Assembly: GCF_007754155.1 (NCBI RefSeq)
Contig: NZ_CP037423.1
Span: 1,178,001-1,242,000, forward strand
Reading direction: 5' to 3'
DNA from: Stieleria neptunia
Lineage (GTDB): Bacteria; Planctomycetota; Planctomycetia; Pirellulales; Pirellulaceae
DNA length: 64,000 bases
The translations under genes and the position numbers were made by a program. Below, one piece after another: positions 37,876 to 45,855 of the stretch. Every line of letters begins with the position of its first letter. The stretch's first letter is position 1. The notes below the pieces were generated by a model, which was not told the origin of the DNA, did no database searches, and saw nothing but the letters and a program-made list of their open reading frames with translations.

Positions 37876-38460
37876 ATGCTTGATGCCTCGATACCACTGA
37901 AACTTCAAGAGATTGTCCAACGCGAACTTGATTGCGACGAACGCGTGGTATGGAGCGAGATGCCGAAGCCTAAATACTTCAGCGGCCCCGCTCTTGGAAT
38001 GTTTCTTTTCGCGATTCCTTGGACTGCGTTTTCTGTTTTTTGGATGGCTGGAGCCGCCGGATTCAAGATCCCGCAGTTCAACAATGGAGAAGACTTGTTT
38101 CCGCTCTTTGGCATTCCGTTCTTCCTGATTGGAATTGGAATGCTGTCTTCACCGCTCTGGGCCTACCGCAACTCGCTCAGGACCGTTTACCTGATTACTG
38201 ATCGCCGAGCAATCACAATCGACGGAGGGATGTCCTACACGATTCGATCGTACACTCCTGAAAAACTGAACGACACCTTTCGCCGCGAACACAAAGATGG
38301 GACGGGAGACGTTATCATATTTCGTAATTCTTGGAGAGATTCCGACGGCGACAAGCAAATGCAAGAACTCGGATTCCTCCGTATCGATGACGCCAAATCA
38401 ATCGAATTAATGTTGAAGCAATTGGCAGAACCAGCGAATGCACGCGAGCGACGGAGTTGA
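37876..38460 (+). CDS. Cassette 1: membrane protein with PH-like domain
   Basis: A 194-residue protein, first in the array, beginning 16 bp after R'. The N-terminal soluble stretch (LQEIVQRELDCDERVVWSEMPKP) is followed by two membrane helices (ALGMFLFAIPWTAFSVFWMAG and LFPLFGIPFFLIGIGMLSSPLW), then YLITDRRAITIDGG and FLRIDDAKSIELMLKQLA, which resemble bacterial PH-like (DUF304/YdbS-type) domains. The gene runs into its own attC and stops there, a common cassette arrangement. Function unknown. Confidence 0.7.
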   Translation: MLDASIPLKLQEIVQRELDCDERVVWSEMPKPKYFSGPALGMFLFAIPWTAFSVFWMAGAAGFKIPQFNNGEDLFPLFGIPFFLIGIGMLSSPLWAYRNSLRTVYLITDRRAITIDGGMSYTIRSYTPEKLNDTFRREHKDGTGDVIIFRNSWRDSDGDKQMQELGFLRIDDAKSIELMLKQLAEPANARERRS

Positions 38461-38515
38461 GTTTGCTGCTGTGTTCACGTCGTTCGCCGTCGCCGCGTGA
38501 TTCGAATCGTTCCTC
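38425..38515 (+). repeat. attC site 1
   Basis: R'' GCAGAAC (38425) is complementary to GTTCTGC opening the cassette at 37860. R' GTTCCTC begins at 38509. The arms between (GCGATGAATGCACGCGAGCGACGG-type left, CGTCGCCGCGTGATTC right) pair. Confidence 0.9.
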
Positions 38516-39017
38516 GTAAGTAGCGAGGCAACTCCAGACATCGATTTGTGTTGACGGATTTACTGTTCGGATTGTCTGAACGTCTCGCTCTTTCGGTGGG
38601 CGCATGCATCGTTGAACTTCGGGCGACGGATGGTTTCGCTCGCTTGATCGATGCCGCATGACGTTCCATCTCGCTTTGGGTCGCGACGTCGCCTGATGAG
38701 AATTGGCAGCGGTAGTACCCGCCGCAACGGACCTGACGTGTGGTCGGCAACAGGGCCGCTTCGACATCGCTGTACCGACGGTGGCTCAGCGCTGCGCTCG
38801 GCGTCCATTGGCCCTTCGTATTGAAACGATTCGATGCCGCCCGATAATTTGCCTCGGCTGATCCGTCACGCTATCCTGAGTCCGCCGGCCCGCGTCACGC
38901 GACGTGCCCGAGCAATACGAAGACAGTCAGAATCGAGGAACAAAGCCGTGCACCTGAGCACTCGATCGAGTCTGTTTTGAGATCAAGTTTTTCCGCTCGT
39001 GCCAGGTGACGGCGGAC
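38509..39017 (+). repeat. Repeated promoter cassette X1 (subtype A)
   Basis: First of eight related cassettes that open with GTTCCTCGT and close with GAGGAAC. Length 509 bp, nearly identical to X4. No convincing long gene; a conserved short frame near its start is broken here by TAG. A TTGCCT-N17-TATCCT promoter lies 57 bp before its R''. Confidence 0.8.
38849..38877 (+). promoter_or_regulatory. Predicted sigma-70-like promoter in X1
   Basis: TTGCCT (38849-38854), 17 bases, TATCCT (38872-38877), pointing to the next cassette. The same elements with the same spacing recur in all eight X cassettes. Confidence 0.5.
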
Positions 39018-39024
39018 GTTGAAC
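38935..39024 (+). repeat. attC site 2
   Basis: R'' GAGGAAC (38935) is complementary to GTTCCTC at 38509. The R' position is taken by GTTGAAC (39018), the first bases of the IS91/recombinase element. Left arm GCCGTGCACCTGAGCAC pairs with GTGCCAGGTGACGGC, leaving one extrahelical G and one A. Confidence 0.9.
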
Positions 39025-39299
39025 TTAATCGGCAGCGACTTCATTGGCGTGACCGTTTTCTCTTGTCAGTGCGGTGAGTGTGTGAGGGTCACAACGTGTC
39101 TGTCTTTCGGCGCGCCTGTAGGCGCTTTTGCGGTTAGCCAGTTGTGCGCGCTAGGCGTTCTTTCTGTCTCTTTCTTTAAGCCTTGCCTGGCGTTTTAACT
39201 TGCGCTTTTTGCTCGTTGACGCACCCTTGTTGTGTTCCCCGCACGCTGCGGCGCGAACTTCTTTTGAACTCTGTTTCACAACAAGGACAAGCAACCGTG

Positions 39300-40220
39300 A
39301 TGTCACACAAAAAACGAACCTGCAAACTCACCAAGCGGCTCGCCGAAGACATGATGATCCGCAACATGGCCGAAGCCACCATCGACGCCTACACCTATCA
39401 CGTGCGAAAGTTTGCCGACTTTATCCAAAAACCGCTCGACCAGGCAACCGTCGAAGACGTTAGAACCTTCCAGCTCCATCTGATCCGAGAACGAAAGCTT
39501 GCATACGGATCGTTCAACCAGGCCGTTTGTGCTTTACGGTTTTACTATCGCTACACCCAGCCCATGCCCTGGCCGGTCACGATGGTTCCCTTCGGCAAAC
39601 GGCCCAAGAAGCTGCCTACCGTGCTCGGCCGACAAGAAGTCGACCAGCTGATTCAATGCACGGCCAATCTGAAACACCGAACCTTTCTGATGACGCTCTA
39701 CTCCGGAGGGCTGCGGTTCGCCGAAGCGGCCAACTTGAGGATCCACGACATCGACTCCAAACGGATGATGATTCGAGTCGCCAATGGGAAGGGCAAAAAG
39801 GAACGCTTGATCCCTCTCTCACCGAGGCTCTTGAAAGAGCTCAGGATCTACTGGCTCAAGTACAAGCCGACCGACTTGTTGTTCCCGGGAAAGATTCCGG
39901 GAAAACCCTACGCCGACACCACGATTCGCAAAGCGATGAAGGATGCAGGGGAGAAGGCGGGGATCAAACGCAGGATTTATCCTCATGTCCTGAGACACTC
40001 CTACGCGACGGGACTGCTGGAAGCTGGCGTGGACCTGTTGACGATCAGCAAGCTCCTTGGTCACGCGAGCTTCATCACGACGATGGTCTATCTGCATTGC
40101 CGCCGGGAGCACCTGCACAGTGCCCCGAGTCCACTGGACTGGTTGCCGGTCAAGCAACTTCCGACTTACACGCCGCCGACGGAGAACGGCGAACAGGACG
40201 ATTCAGGCAAGAAAAGCTAA
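39300..40220 (+). CDS. Tyrosine recombinase of the IS91-type element, copy 1
   Basis: A 306-residue site-specific recombinase. The N-terminal SAM-like domain is MAEATIDAYTYHVRKFADFIQKP. The catalytic domain has Arg in YSGGLRFAEAANLRI, Lys in VANGKGKKERLIPL, H-x-x-R as YPHVLRHSYATGLLEAG, the later His in LLGHASFITTMVYLH, and the nucleophilic Tyr in that same segment. It lacks the extra alpha-helical insert of integron integrases, so it is not IntI. Accessory recombinases of this kind accompany some IS91-family transposases. The ATG at 39300 follows AAGGA; longer starts read into the element end. Confidence 0.85.
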   Translation: MSHKKRTCKLTKRLAEDMMIRNMAEATIDAYTYHVRKFADFIQKPLDQATVEDVRTFQLHLIRERKLAYGSFNQAVCALRFYYRYTQPMPWPVTMVPFGKRPKKLPTVLGRQEVDQLIQCTANLKHRTFLMTLYSGGLRFAEAANLRIHDIDSKRMMIRVANGKGKKERLIPLSPRLLKELRIYWLKYKPTDLLFPGKIPGKPYADTTIRKAMKDAGEKAGIKRRIYPHVLRHSYATGLLEAGVDLLTISKLLGHASFITTMVYLHCRREHLHSAPSPLDWLPVKQLPTYTPPTENGEQDDSGKKS

Positions 40221-40288
40221 CCGTCCATCAACTCATTCGTCGCGGTGCTGAACGTTACGTCAACGAGCACCGCGACGGGGGAGCCAGC

Positions 40289-41647
40289 ATGACGGTCCAA
40301 AGCGTGTTGGCCAAGACCAGCCTCTGCCGTACTTCGGCACTCGGTGGTCGTTGGTATCAGTGTGATGATTGTGATCGCCTGACGAAACGACACAACTCCT
40401 GTGGCGATCGGCACTGTCCGCAATGTAGTGGCGGAAAACGCCAGAACTTCTCCGATAGAGCTTCGAAACTGATCCTCGACGGTGTGAACTACTACCAAGT
40501 CGTCTTCACGTTGCCGGAGGTGGTCTCGACGATGGCACTGGCGAATCGTCAAGAGATCGCGGAGTTGCTGTTCCACTCTGCTTGGAAGTCTCTCAAAAAG
40601 ACGGTTGAAACAGAACAGCAATATGAGCTCGCTGCGCTGATGGTGCTTCACACCTGGAACCAGAAGCTGGATGCTCATTGGCATGTTCACGCATTGGTTC
40701 CGGGGGCGGGGCCCAGTTTAAGCGATGGAGGTTGGATTAAAGCCAGGGCGCCGCAAGTCGACGGCTATGAAGATGACCGCCAGTACCTCGTCGATGCGAT
40801 CAATCTTCGAAGATCGTTTCGGAAGATCGCGGTGGCTCACCTACAGCGTCTTCGTAAGAACGACAAATTGAAACTCGACGGCTCGCTGGCGTATCTGCAA
40901 GGTGACGAAGCCTGGGAGGAGATGATCGATCAGCTCGAATCAAAGGAATGGGTCAGCTACATCGAACCCCCTCCGACCGAAAGCAGTCGCGGCGAGCACG
41001 TGGTTCGTTACTTAACGCGTTATCTGACCGGTGGGCCGATCAGTGACTACCGCATCATCGCCGCGGACGACCACGAGGTCACATTTTGGGCCCGCGAAGG
41101 CCGCACCACCGGTGGTGAATCGCTTCAAGTTCCGTTCACTCTCTCGACATCGGAGTTCATCCGTCGCTGGTGCCTGCACATTCTGCCAAAAGAGTTGACC
41201 AAAACACGTCAGTTTGGAGGCTGGTCGAATACAAAAGCTGAAGAATATCTCGCGAAGTGCCGAGCGTCACTCACCGATGCCGACCGATCGCAGGCGGGGA
41301 CTCTCGACTTGCTCTCTGATGAAGTCGACTCGGTCGAGGCCGAGCCCGAATCGACGTTGTGCTGTGAGCACTGTGGCAGCGAATCGCTTCGTCTGACGCA
41401 CGAGTATGAGAAGCGACCGTGGAGCGAAATCTTCCGGCGGGACTCGAAAGATAGCCCACTTTGGTACCGCGAGAGTCAAGAAAAAGATGACATTCGCTTT
41501 TGGGACGGGGCAATGGGTGAGGGCTTTTCGGAATGGTACGCGTGGTATCTGAAAAGTGGCATTGAAAGTGCAAGGGAGCGGACGGCCCCCGAAACCGCAC
41601 CCGAATCAAACGCCAGAGCTGGCACGCGGCAACTGCAGCTATTCTAA
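40289..41647 (+). CDS. IS91 family HUH transposase, copy 1
   Basis: At least 452 residues. The zinc-binding N terminus is CRTSALGGRWYQCDDC, then HNSCGDRHCPQC. The HUH site is HWHVHALVPG, and the Tyr segment is VVRYLTRYLTGG. These nick and rejoin single-stranded DNA in rolling-circle transposition. The frame stays open, and codon-like substitutions between the two copies continue, upstream of this ATG to about 40215, overlapping the end of the recombinase gene in the -1 frame without ATG, GTG or TTG. So the real protein probably begins earlier by frameshift or a rare start. It ends RQLQLF. Confidence 0.85.
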   Translation: MTVQSVLAKTSLCRTSALGGRWYQCDDCDRLTKRHNSCGDRHCPQCSGGKRQNFSDRASKLILDGVNYYQVVFTLPEVVSTMALANRQEIAELLFHSAWKSLKKTVETEQQYELAALMVLHTWNQKLDAHWHVHALVPGAGPSLSDGGWIKARAPQVDGYEDDRQYLVDAINLRRSFRKIAVAHLQRLRKNDKLKLDGSLAYLQGDEAWEEMIDQLESKEWVSYIEPPPTESSRGEHVVRYLTRYLTGGPISDYRIIAADDHEVTFWAREGRTTGGESLQVPFTLSTSEFIRRWCLHILPKELTKTRQFGGWSNTKAEEYLAKCRASLTDADRSQAGTLDLLSDEVDSVEAEPESTLCCEHCGSESLRLTHEYEKRPWSEIFRRDSKDSPLWYRESQEKDDIRFWDGAMGEGFSEWYAWYLKSGIESARERTAPETAPESNARAGTRQLQLF

Positions 41648-41686
41648 TAGCGGTCTACCCGAACCCGGCCAAGTCGAGCCGACAAA

Positions 41687-41746
41687 CTTCAACGCACGAT
41701 CTATCCCTGCACGTCCCGTGCCCGGATAGATCGCATTTCGTTATCC
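41687..41746 (+). repeat. attC-like terminal hairpin of IS91-type element, copy 1
   Basis: CTTCAAC (41687) matches the complement of the element's own first bases GTTGAAC in six of seven positions. CGATCTATCC (41697-41706) pairs with GGATAGATCG (41724-41733), with an inner GCACG/CGTGC stem, and AACG pairs with CGTT at the outside. R' GTTATCC (41740) opens the next cassette. The layout is that of a short attC and also of an IS91 origin end. Confidence 0.7.
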
Positions 41747-41768
41747 GAACCCGACTCAGATTTATAGA

Positions 41769-42251
41769 ATGACAAACTGGCGAGACCTACTCGAACGGCA
41801 TCATTCGAGAATGCAGGGAGATTCAGGCTACGACCCGAAATTCGGCGATCCAGCGAGCCTCGAACAGCTTCGTGATATTCAGGACAGTATCGGGCTCGTA
41901 TTTCCCGATGAACTTGCAGAGCTGTATGCGAGCGTCGATGGCTATGGACTCGAAATGGGAGCTGGCAGCTTGCTGTCGCCATGGTTCCTGGTTCCATCCT
42001 CTTTGTTGCCTGATTTCGTACAGAACAACCGAAGCGTTTTTTCCGGCACGCATCCGGAGTTTGCCAAACGCTATCTTCCCTGCATCGATTGGCTGAATGG
42101 GAATTCGATGGGCTTTATCTACGCAACCGATGGTGAATTGGTGTCAGGACTTCATGAATTTTCGCATGAGGCGTACAGTTACGAGCCTGATCAAGATCCT
42201 GCTGAGTTCTTTGAGGCCTTCGACGGGACGCTCTCTGACTTTTTTGATTAG
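41769..42251 (+). CDS. Cassette: SMI1/KNR4 family protein
   Basis: A 160-residue protein. NWRDLLERHH, then PASLEQLRDIQDSIGLVFPDELAELYASVDGYGLEMG and ATDGELVSGLHEFSHEAYSYEPDQDPAEFFEAFDGTLSDFFD give the SMI1/KNR4 order (hydrophobic LPxDL-like motif, then W/Y-rich strands). In bacteria many members are immunity proteins against polymorphic toxins, but no toxin gene is next to it here. It begins 29 bp after R' of its cassette, directly behind the IS91-type element. Confidence 0.8.
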   Translation: MTNWRDLLERHHSRMQGDSGYDPKFGDPASLEQLRDIQDSIGLVFPDELAELYASVDGYGLEMGAGSLLSPWFLVPSSLLPDFVQNNRSVFSGTHPEFAKRYLPCIDWLNGNSMGFIYATDGELVSGLHEFSHEAYSYEPDQDPAEFFEAFDGTLSDFFD

Positions 42252-42259
42252 TAGATATC

Positions 42260-42350
42260 GGATAACCATGCGATGCACGACGAGTCGCCGAGTCGTGGTT
42301 GTTGAAGTGGATGATCACTCGCGGCGACCGTGTGATCGCTAACGTTAGCC
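42260..42350 (+). repeat. attC site 3
   Basis: R'' GGATAAC (42260) is complementary to GTTATCC at 41740. R' GTTAGCC begins at 42344. The left arm GCGATGCACGACGAGTCGCCG pairs with CGGCGACCGTGTGATCGC on the right, again with an extrahelical G in GAT(G)CAC. Confidence 0.9.
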
Positions 42351-42365
42351 GATGGAGCTCAGCGA

Positions 42366-42665
42366 ATGCGAACTCTTGAAGAATTTCGTGAAATCACAAT
42401 TGCTCAACTTCGCGACTCCCTTCACCGGCCTAACCAGTACGGCTGCGAGGGTCGAACAGCCGATCGTTTCTTTTCCCAAATCATATGGCAGATCTGTTGG
42501 ATTAATGAACGCGAGACTGACTTTGCTCGCTTGGTCGAAGGAATGCTGCGTGGTCCAATGCGAGTCTACGGTCAATTCTTTGACCAGCATCTAAGTATCC
42601 CTATCCCTGACCGTTTCAGCAGCGAAATAGCATCCGCGTACGCCCAGGCAGCGTATCGAGTGGGA
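42366..42665 (+). pseudogene. Cassette gene truncated by an insertion sequence
   Basis: About 100 residues remain (MRTLEEFREITIAQLRDSLHRPNQYGCEGRTADRFFSQIIWQICWINERETDFARLVEGMLRG...). The frame continues 57 bases into the IS end and stops at 42722. The cassette opens with GTTAGCC (42344) but no GGCTAAC R'' is present anywhere downstream in the window, so the 3' part of the gene and its attC are lost. No family recognised. Confidence 0.65.
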
Positions 42666-44275
42666 GGGTGCGATCCGCGTGATGCGCGGCTCGATTCGCC
42701 AATCACGCGTCTTCGGTTTTGATAAGGTCCCTGACGGTCGGTTTTCCCGTAAGCCATTTCTTATACACGGTGTCCCAGATTCCGCTCAGCAAGATGCAGC
42801 GTAGCGTCATCGTTCGCTGACCGCCTTCCTTGCTCCAACGCATCCCCGACAGTTTCATCCGTTCACTGACGATCTGCTTGCAAGCTGATTCCACCACGCC
42901 GCTGCCAATTGGGCAACCTCGTGATTTCATGGACGCGTAGTCCATGAAACGATGATAACGACGAAGGTACCGTTCGGCCTTTTCCGCCTCCTCTGTTGCT
43001 GATGCCGTGTAGCGATAGAGCTGACGCATCTTCGCGATACTGCGCAGCATGCGTCCGTGGCCACCGGGCTGTAGGAGCAACCACCTCGCATGTTCAATCC
43101 ACTTGGCCCGTTTTGCAGAGTCCCCGCCAAACTTCAATGCGTCGGCGATCACAGTCAGACGTTCAGCGGCATGGTAGTAGTCGACCACACGAGCAATCCT
43201 GATCCGCCGCCCATCGACGAAGAATGCCCGCAACGTGTTTTTCCAGTAAGCCGTTTCGATCTTGCCCGCGTCGCTGACGTACACAATCTCAGGGACGCGA
43301 TCGCCGCAGCCACGAATGGTTGCTTTGAGCAGATTGGTAAGTTGATTCGAAAGAGTGGCCTGATTGGTCTCGGGAACGCAGCCCAAGTACACCGTGCCGA
43401 GTTTCTTGCCGGCGGCCAACACGCTCACGCACGCGACACTGGCCATCTCAAAAAAGCTCCATGGCGCAAGACCCAGTGCGACGCCGTCACGACTGACCGA
43501 CAATACCGGCGTTTGTTTCTTGTCACGAGCCTTGCCAATCAGTTTCATCAGTTCCTCAACTTGAGCTTTCTCACGATGCGGTTCCATGCCGTCAGCGATC
43601 GTGCCGACGACTTTGCGAAGCTTCTCCGTACCGATCTTGGTTCCCATTTGATCGGTGATCATTTCCAGCGTCCGCCCCTGCGAACTTCCGCAGGCCGCGA
43701 ATTGTTTGCCGACCCGGTCAGCGGCGGCCGGAGTAAACCCATTTTCAATTCCCAACAGGATCTCCATCGGGAAGATCACTTTGCCGGCTCGCCCGCGTCG
43801 ATACCTCGCTCGCTCGAGCGAGATCTTGCCGAACCGTGTCACGATATCTGACCGAAGCGTTTTGTCAGGCAAACGCCGATGAGACTGATCGCGAAACGAA
43901 ACGGTGTCGGGCATCTCTTCAATCGCGGGTTCGAGTTGCGAAAAGAGCCACTCGATCAACCGTCGGCCAGCCTCAAGGAGTTGCTGATGAAGTCGATTTT
44001 CGAGGCCATGAGTCTGTTCGGCCGTCGGTTGGTCAGCAACAAACGATTGGACCAGCGAGAAAACTTGTTTCCGAAACTCGTCGACGATTTCGTCCACAGC
44101 CGGCTGAATTTCAGAATCTGCGATTGCCGAAACAAGGTTTCCAGCGTTAACTTTGACATCCATGAGGCTTCCTTTCCTGCGGTGTTAGCTTGGTAACCAA
44201 CATTTTGCAGGGGGAAGCCTCTTTTCATAAATACCAATCGGACTGATTCTGGGGCGCATTACGCGGATCGCACCC
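42666..44275 (-). mobile_element. Insertion sequence, ISKra4-like, in the array
   Basis: A 1,610-bp element bounded by GGGTGCGATCCGCGTGATGCGC (left, from 42666) and GGCGCATTACGCGGATCGCACCC (right, ending 44275), inverted repeats of about 22 bp with one mismatch. It carries one transposase gene on the minus strand. No target duplication is seen, because the two flanks come from different cassettes: the left is a truncated gene and the right is the middle of a gene whose full copy lies at 61705. An adjacent deletion or recombination has happened. Confidence 0.8.
42703..44163 (-). CDS. Transposase, ISKra4-like
   Basis: A 486-residue transposase. LSVSRDGVALGLAPWSFFEMASVACVSVLAAGKKLGTVYLG carries the first catalytic Asp, EIVYVSDAGKIETAYW the second, and the C-terminal GCPIGSGVVESACKQIVSERMKLSGMRWSKEGGQRTMTLRCILLSGIWD is the signature of the ISKra4-type DDE group, holding the Glu. 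It fills the element. Family by memory of this signature only. Confidence 0.8.
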   Translation of the reverse strand: MDVKVNAGNLVSAIADSEIQPAVDEIVDEFRKQVFSLVQSFVADQPTAEQTHGLENRLHQQLLEAGRRLIEWLFSQLEPAIEEMPDTVSFRDQSHRRLPDKTLRSDIVTRFGKISLERARYRRGRAGKVIFPMEILLGIENGFTPAAADRVGKQFAACGSSQGRTLEMITDQMGTKIGTEKLRKVVGTIADGMEPHREKAQVEELMKLIGKARDKKQTPVLSVSRDGVALGLAPWSFFEMASVACVSVLAAGKKLGTVYLGCVPETNQATLSNQLTNLLKATIRGCGDRVPEIVYVSDAGKIETAYWKNTLRAFFVDGRRIRIARVVDYYHAAERLTVIADALKFGGDSAKRAKWIEHARWLLLQPGGHGRMLRSIAKMRQLYRYTASATEEAEKAERYLRRYHRFMDYASMKSRGCPIGSGVVESACKQIVSERMKLSGMRWSKEGGQRTMTLRCILLSGIWDTVYKKWLTGKPTVRDLIKTEDA

Positions 44276-44858
44276 GATCAATGAGGAATGGAACGACCTG
44301 ACATACGCCGAAACGCAAGAATTCTTGGCGACGCTGACGTACGCCGTTGATAATCCGTGGCTATTTTTGGGTGACCAGTTTGCTAATGTTGACACGGACA
44401 GTCGGCTGCGGATTGGGTCGGTTCGCGGTAGACCGAACAAATGGTCGAACTATTTTCCTGGCGTTGAATGGTCCGGGATTTTGGACCGGAAAGGCAACGT
44501 GATCATGAACGACGACCCTTGGAGCTGGCACACGAATGACTTTGACGGTTTCGGAAAGACAATGTTTGACGATACGATAGGGATTGCGTTTCGGGTGTTT
44601 CGAGATGCATTTCCAGACCCCACCTATCGCCCCAAAGAAAGCCGCTGGACTACTTCCAACAAGGGCGAACCATCCGATGCACCGAAGGACCGGGCGTCGT
44701 CAATTGACAATGGAAAATCAACCGCCGTTCCCCGTGATTTCTACCGTTATCGCAAAGGTGGCCCACAGTTGCGACAAACGTTGGTACTGCTTACCAGTTA
44801 CATTCTCACCGCATACACTGCTACTCGTCAATTTCCAACAATGCACCAGAACCTATGA
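44276..44858 (+). pseudogene. 5'-truncated copy of the cassette gene at 61705
   Basis: From the base after the IS end this sequence is the near-identical counterpart of 62334-62916 (start INEEWNDLTYAETQEF). The 5' two thirds, with signal peptide, are missing. Like the full copy, its frame reads through attC site 4 and ends overlapping the next small gene. It has no plausible start of its own and is taken as dead. Confidence 0.8.
44664..44752 (+). repeat. attC site 4
   Basis: R'' GGCGAAC (44664). Its opening partner GTTCGCC was lost with the 5' half of the cassette, but is seen at 61691 in the other copy. R' GTTATCG begins at 44746. The arms are less complementary than in other sites and an open reading frame crosses it. 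Confidence 0.7.
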
Positions 44859-45085
44859 ACGCTCCAGGGAAACAACCGTCGGCGACCCTATCCCTAATTT
44901 GGGGAGCAATCTGGATTGTCGGCCCACTTACTTACCTTCTACTACTGATGAATAATCTAGTGCCCGAACCGTCAAACTCGGCATACGTGTTCGGAAGTCT
45001 TCTTGGCATCCCGTTGGGTGGAGGCGTTTTGTTGAGAGGGATCAGATTGCAACGTGAGAACGCGAAACGTGAAGGGAGCAGCTGA
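44855..45085 (+). CDS. Cassette: small membrane protein, copy 1
   Basis: A 76-residue protein with two membrane helices (LIWGAIWIVGPLTYLLLLMNNL and YVFGSLLGIPLGGGVLLRGIRL) and a basic C terminus. Its ATG overlaps the preceding stop by 4 bp (ATGA). A copy nearly identical in sequence lies at 62913-63143. No family recognised. Confidence 0.6.
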   Translation: MNAPGKQPSATLSLIWGAIWIVGPLTYLLLLMNNLVPEPSNSAYVFGSLLGIPLGGGVLLRGIRLQRENAKREGSS

Positions 45086-45229
45086 TTAATGACTATATCC
45101 AACCGGATTTTGCGTGGCCTCTACTCGTTGCAATATCCCCGACTTTCTTGCGGCACCGACCATGTGCTCGTTTCTTGGCTATAGTTGCGCGTAGCGTATG
45201 AACGAAGTCGTGTGCTTCGGTTAGACATG

Positions 45230-45321
45230 CGATAACAATCGGATGCACGACGAGTCGGCGAGTCGGGTTTCATTGAAGTGGATGATCGCTCGCGCCGACC
45301 GCGTGATCCGTGCCGTTCCTC
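45230..45321 (+). repeat. attC site 5
   Basis: R'' CGATAAC (45230) is complementary to GTTATCG at 44746. R' GTTCCTC begins at 45315 and opens promoter cassette X2. Confidence 0.9.
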
Positions 45322-45846
45322 GTCAGCAGCGAGGCAATTCCAGGCGTCGGACTGACTTGCCGGATTTATTGGGCCGGTTGTCTGAGCGTCGCACTTTTCA
45401 GGCGCGTGCACACCGCGTCGAGCGTTCGGCGTCGGACGGTTTCGGCCGATTGATCGATGCCGCACGTTGCGTCTGATTGCTTTGGATCGTCACGGCCCCT
45501 TGGCTGACGCAAATCGGAGACTTGGTCCGAGCCGCGACGGACCTGCGTGCGGTCCCGATGGATCGCCCGTCAAACTCTCCACGTGCCACCATGCTGTTCT
45601 CTTTTCGTGTCTTCTCGTGTTTTTCGTGGCTATCCACCGCTGTGTGGTTCCGCCAAGTTCGTGCCGCTCGTTTCGCAGACAACAATTTGCTTCGTCAGTC
45701 TCGCCGCGGTATCCTCTTGCATCGGTCGCATTCAACGCTGCCGCCGAGCACCAGACGAGATCCGAGGAACAATGCCGTGCACCTGAGCACTCGATCGAGT
45801 GTGTTTTGAGTTGAAGTGTTTCCGCTCGTGCCAGGTGACGGCCGCC
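45315..45846 (+). repeat. Repeated promoter cassette X2 (subtype B)
   Basis: 532 bp. Subtype B differs from subtype A in its middle, where it holds TCTTCTCGTGTTTTTCGTGG, a motif often seen between genes in unrelated bacteria. The first ~50 codons after R' are open and conserved between copies. Confidence 0.8.
45687..45715 (+). promoter_or_regulatory. Predicted sigma-70-like promoter in X2
   Basis: TTGCTT (45687-45692), 17 bases, TATCCT (45710-45715), directed at the four-helix-bundle gene cassette. Confidence 0.5.
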
Positions 45847-45853
45847 GTTCTGG
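45764..45853 (+). repeat. attC site 6
   Basis: R'' GAGGAAC (45764) pairs with GTTCCTC at 45315. R' GTTCTGG begins at 45847. Confidence 0.9.
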
Positions 45854-45855
45854 CA

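Larger units (their letters stand above)
39018..41739 (+). mobile_element. IS91-type element with tyrosine recombinase, copy 1, at an attC point
   Basis: A 2,722-bp element carrying a tyrosine recombinase and a HUH transposase. It starts GTTGAACTTAATCGG exactly where R' of attC 2 should be, and ends ...GATCGCATTTC directly before GTTATCC, the R' of the next cassette. The same ends occur in copy 2 (49982-52703). The outermost GTT at each end is shared with attC, so the left boundary is uncertain by three bases. No target duplication is seen, as expected for HUH elements. Confidence 0.85.
44276..45846 (+). repeat. 1,571-bp duplicated block, copy 1
   Basis: Direct duplicate of 62334-63904, the same length and differing at few positions (for example TTTTCC versus TTATCC near 44456). 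It spans the end of one cassette, attC 4, a small-membrane-protein cassette, attC 5 and promoter cassette X2 up to its R'. The left limit coincides exactly with the IS inverted repeat. Confidence 0.85.

Noticed and set aside
38315..38767. Minus-strand frames in X cassettes (also at 45121, 54500, 55580, 58110, 63179) as genes
   Set aside because: They run through attC and across cassette junctions, have no ribosome site, and their changes between copies do not follow codons. Their similarity comes from the repeated DNA.
39300..40220. The tyrosine recombinase as the integron integrase intI
   Set aside because: It lacks the extra helical domain of IntI, lies inside an element with an IS91-type transposase, is present in two copies with element ends, and is oriented with the cassettes instead of divergent from them.
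39527..40288. The long N-terminal part of the 706-codon transposase frame
   Set aside because: From 39527 to about 40200 it is the -1 shadow of the recombinase gene. Only the last ~25 codons before ATG 40289 look coding.
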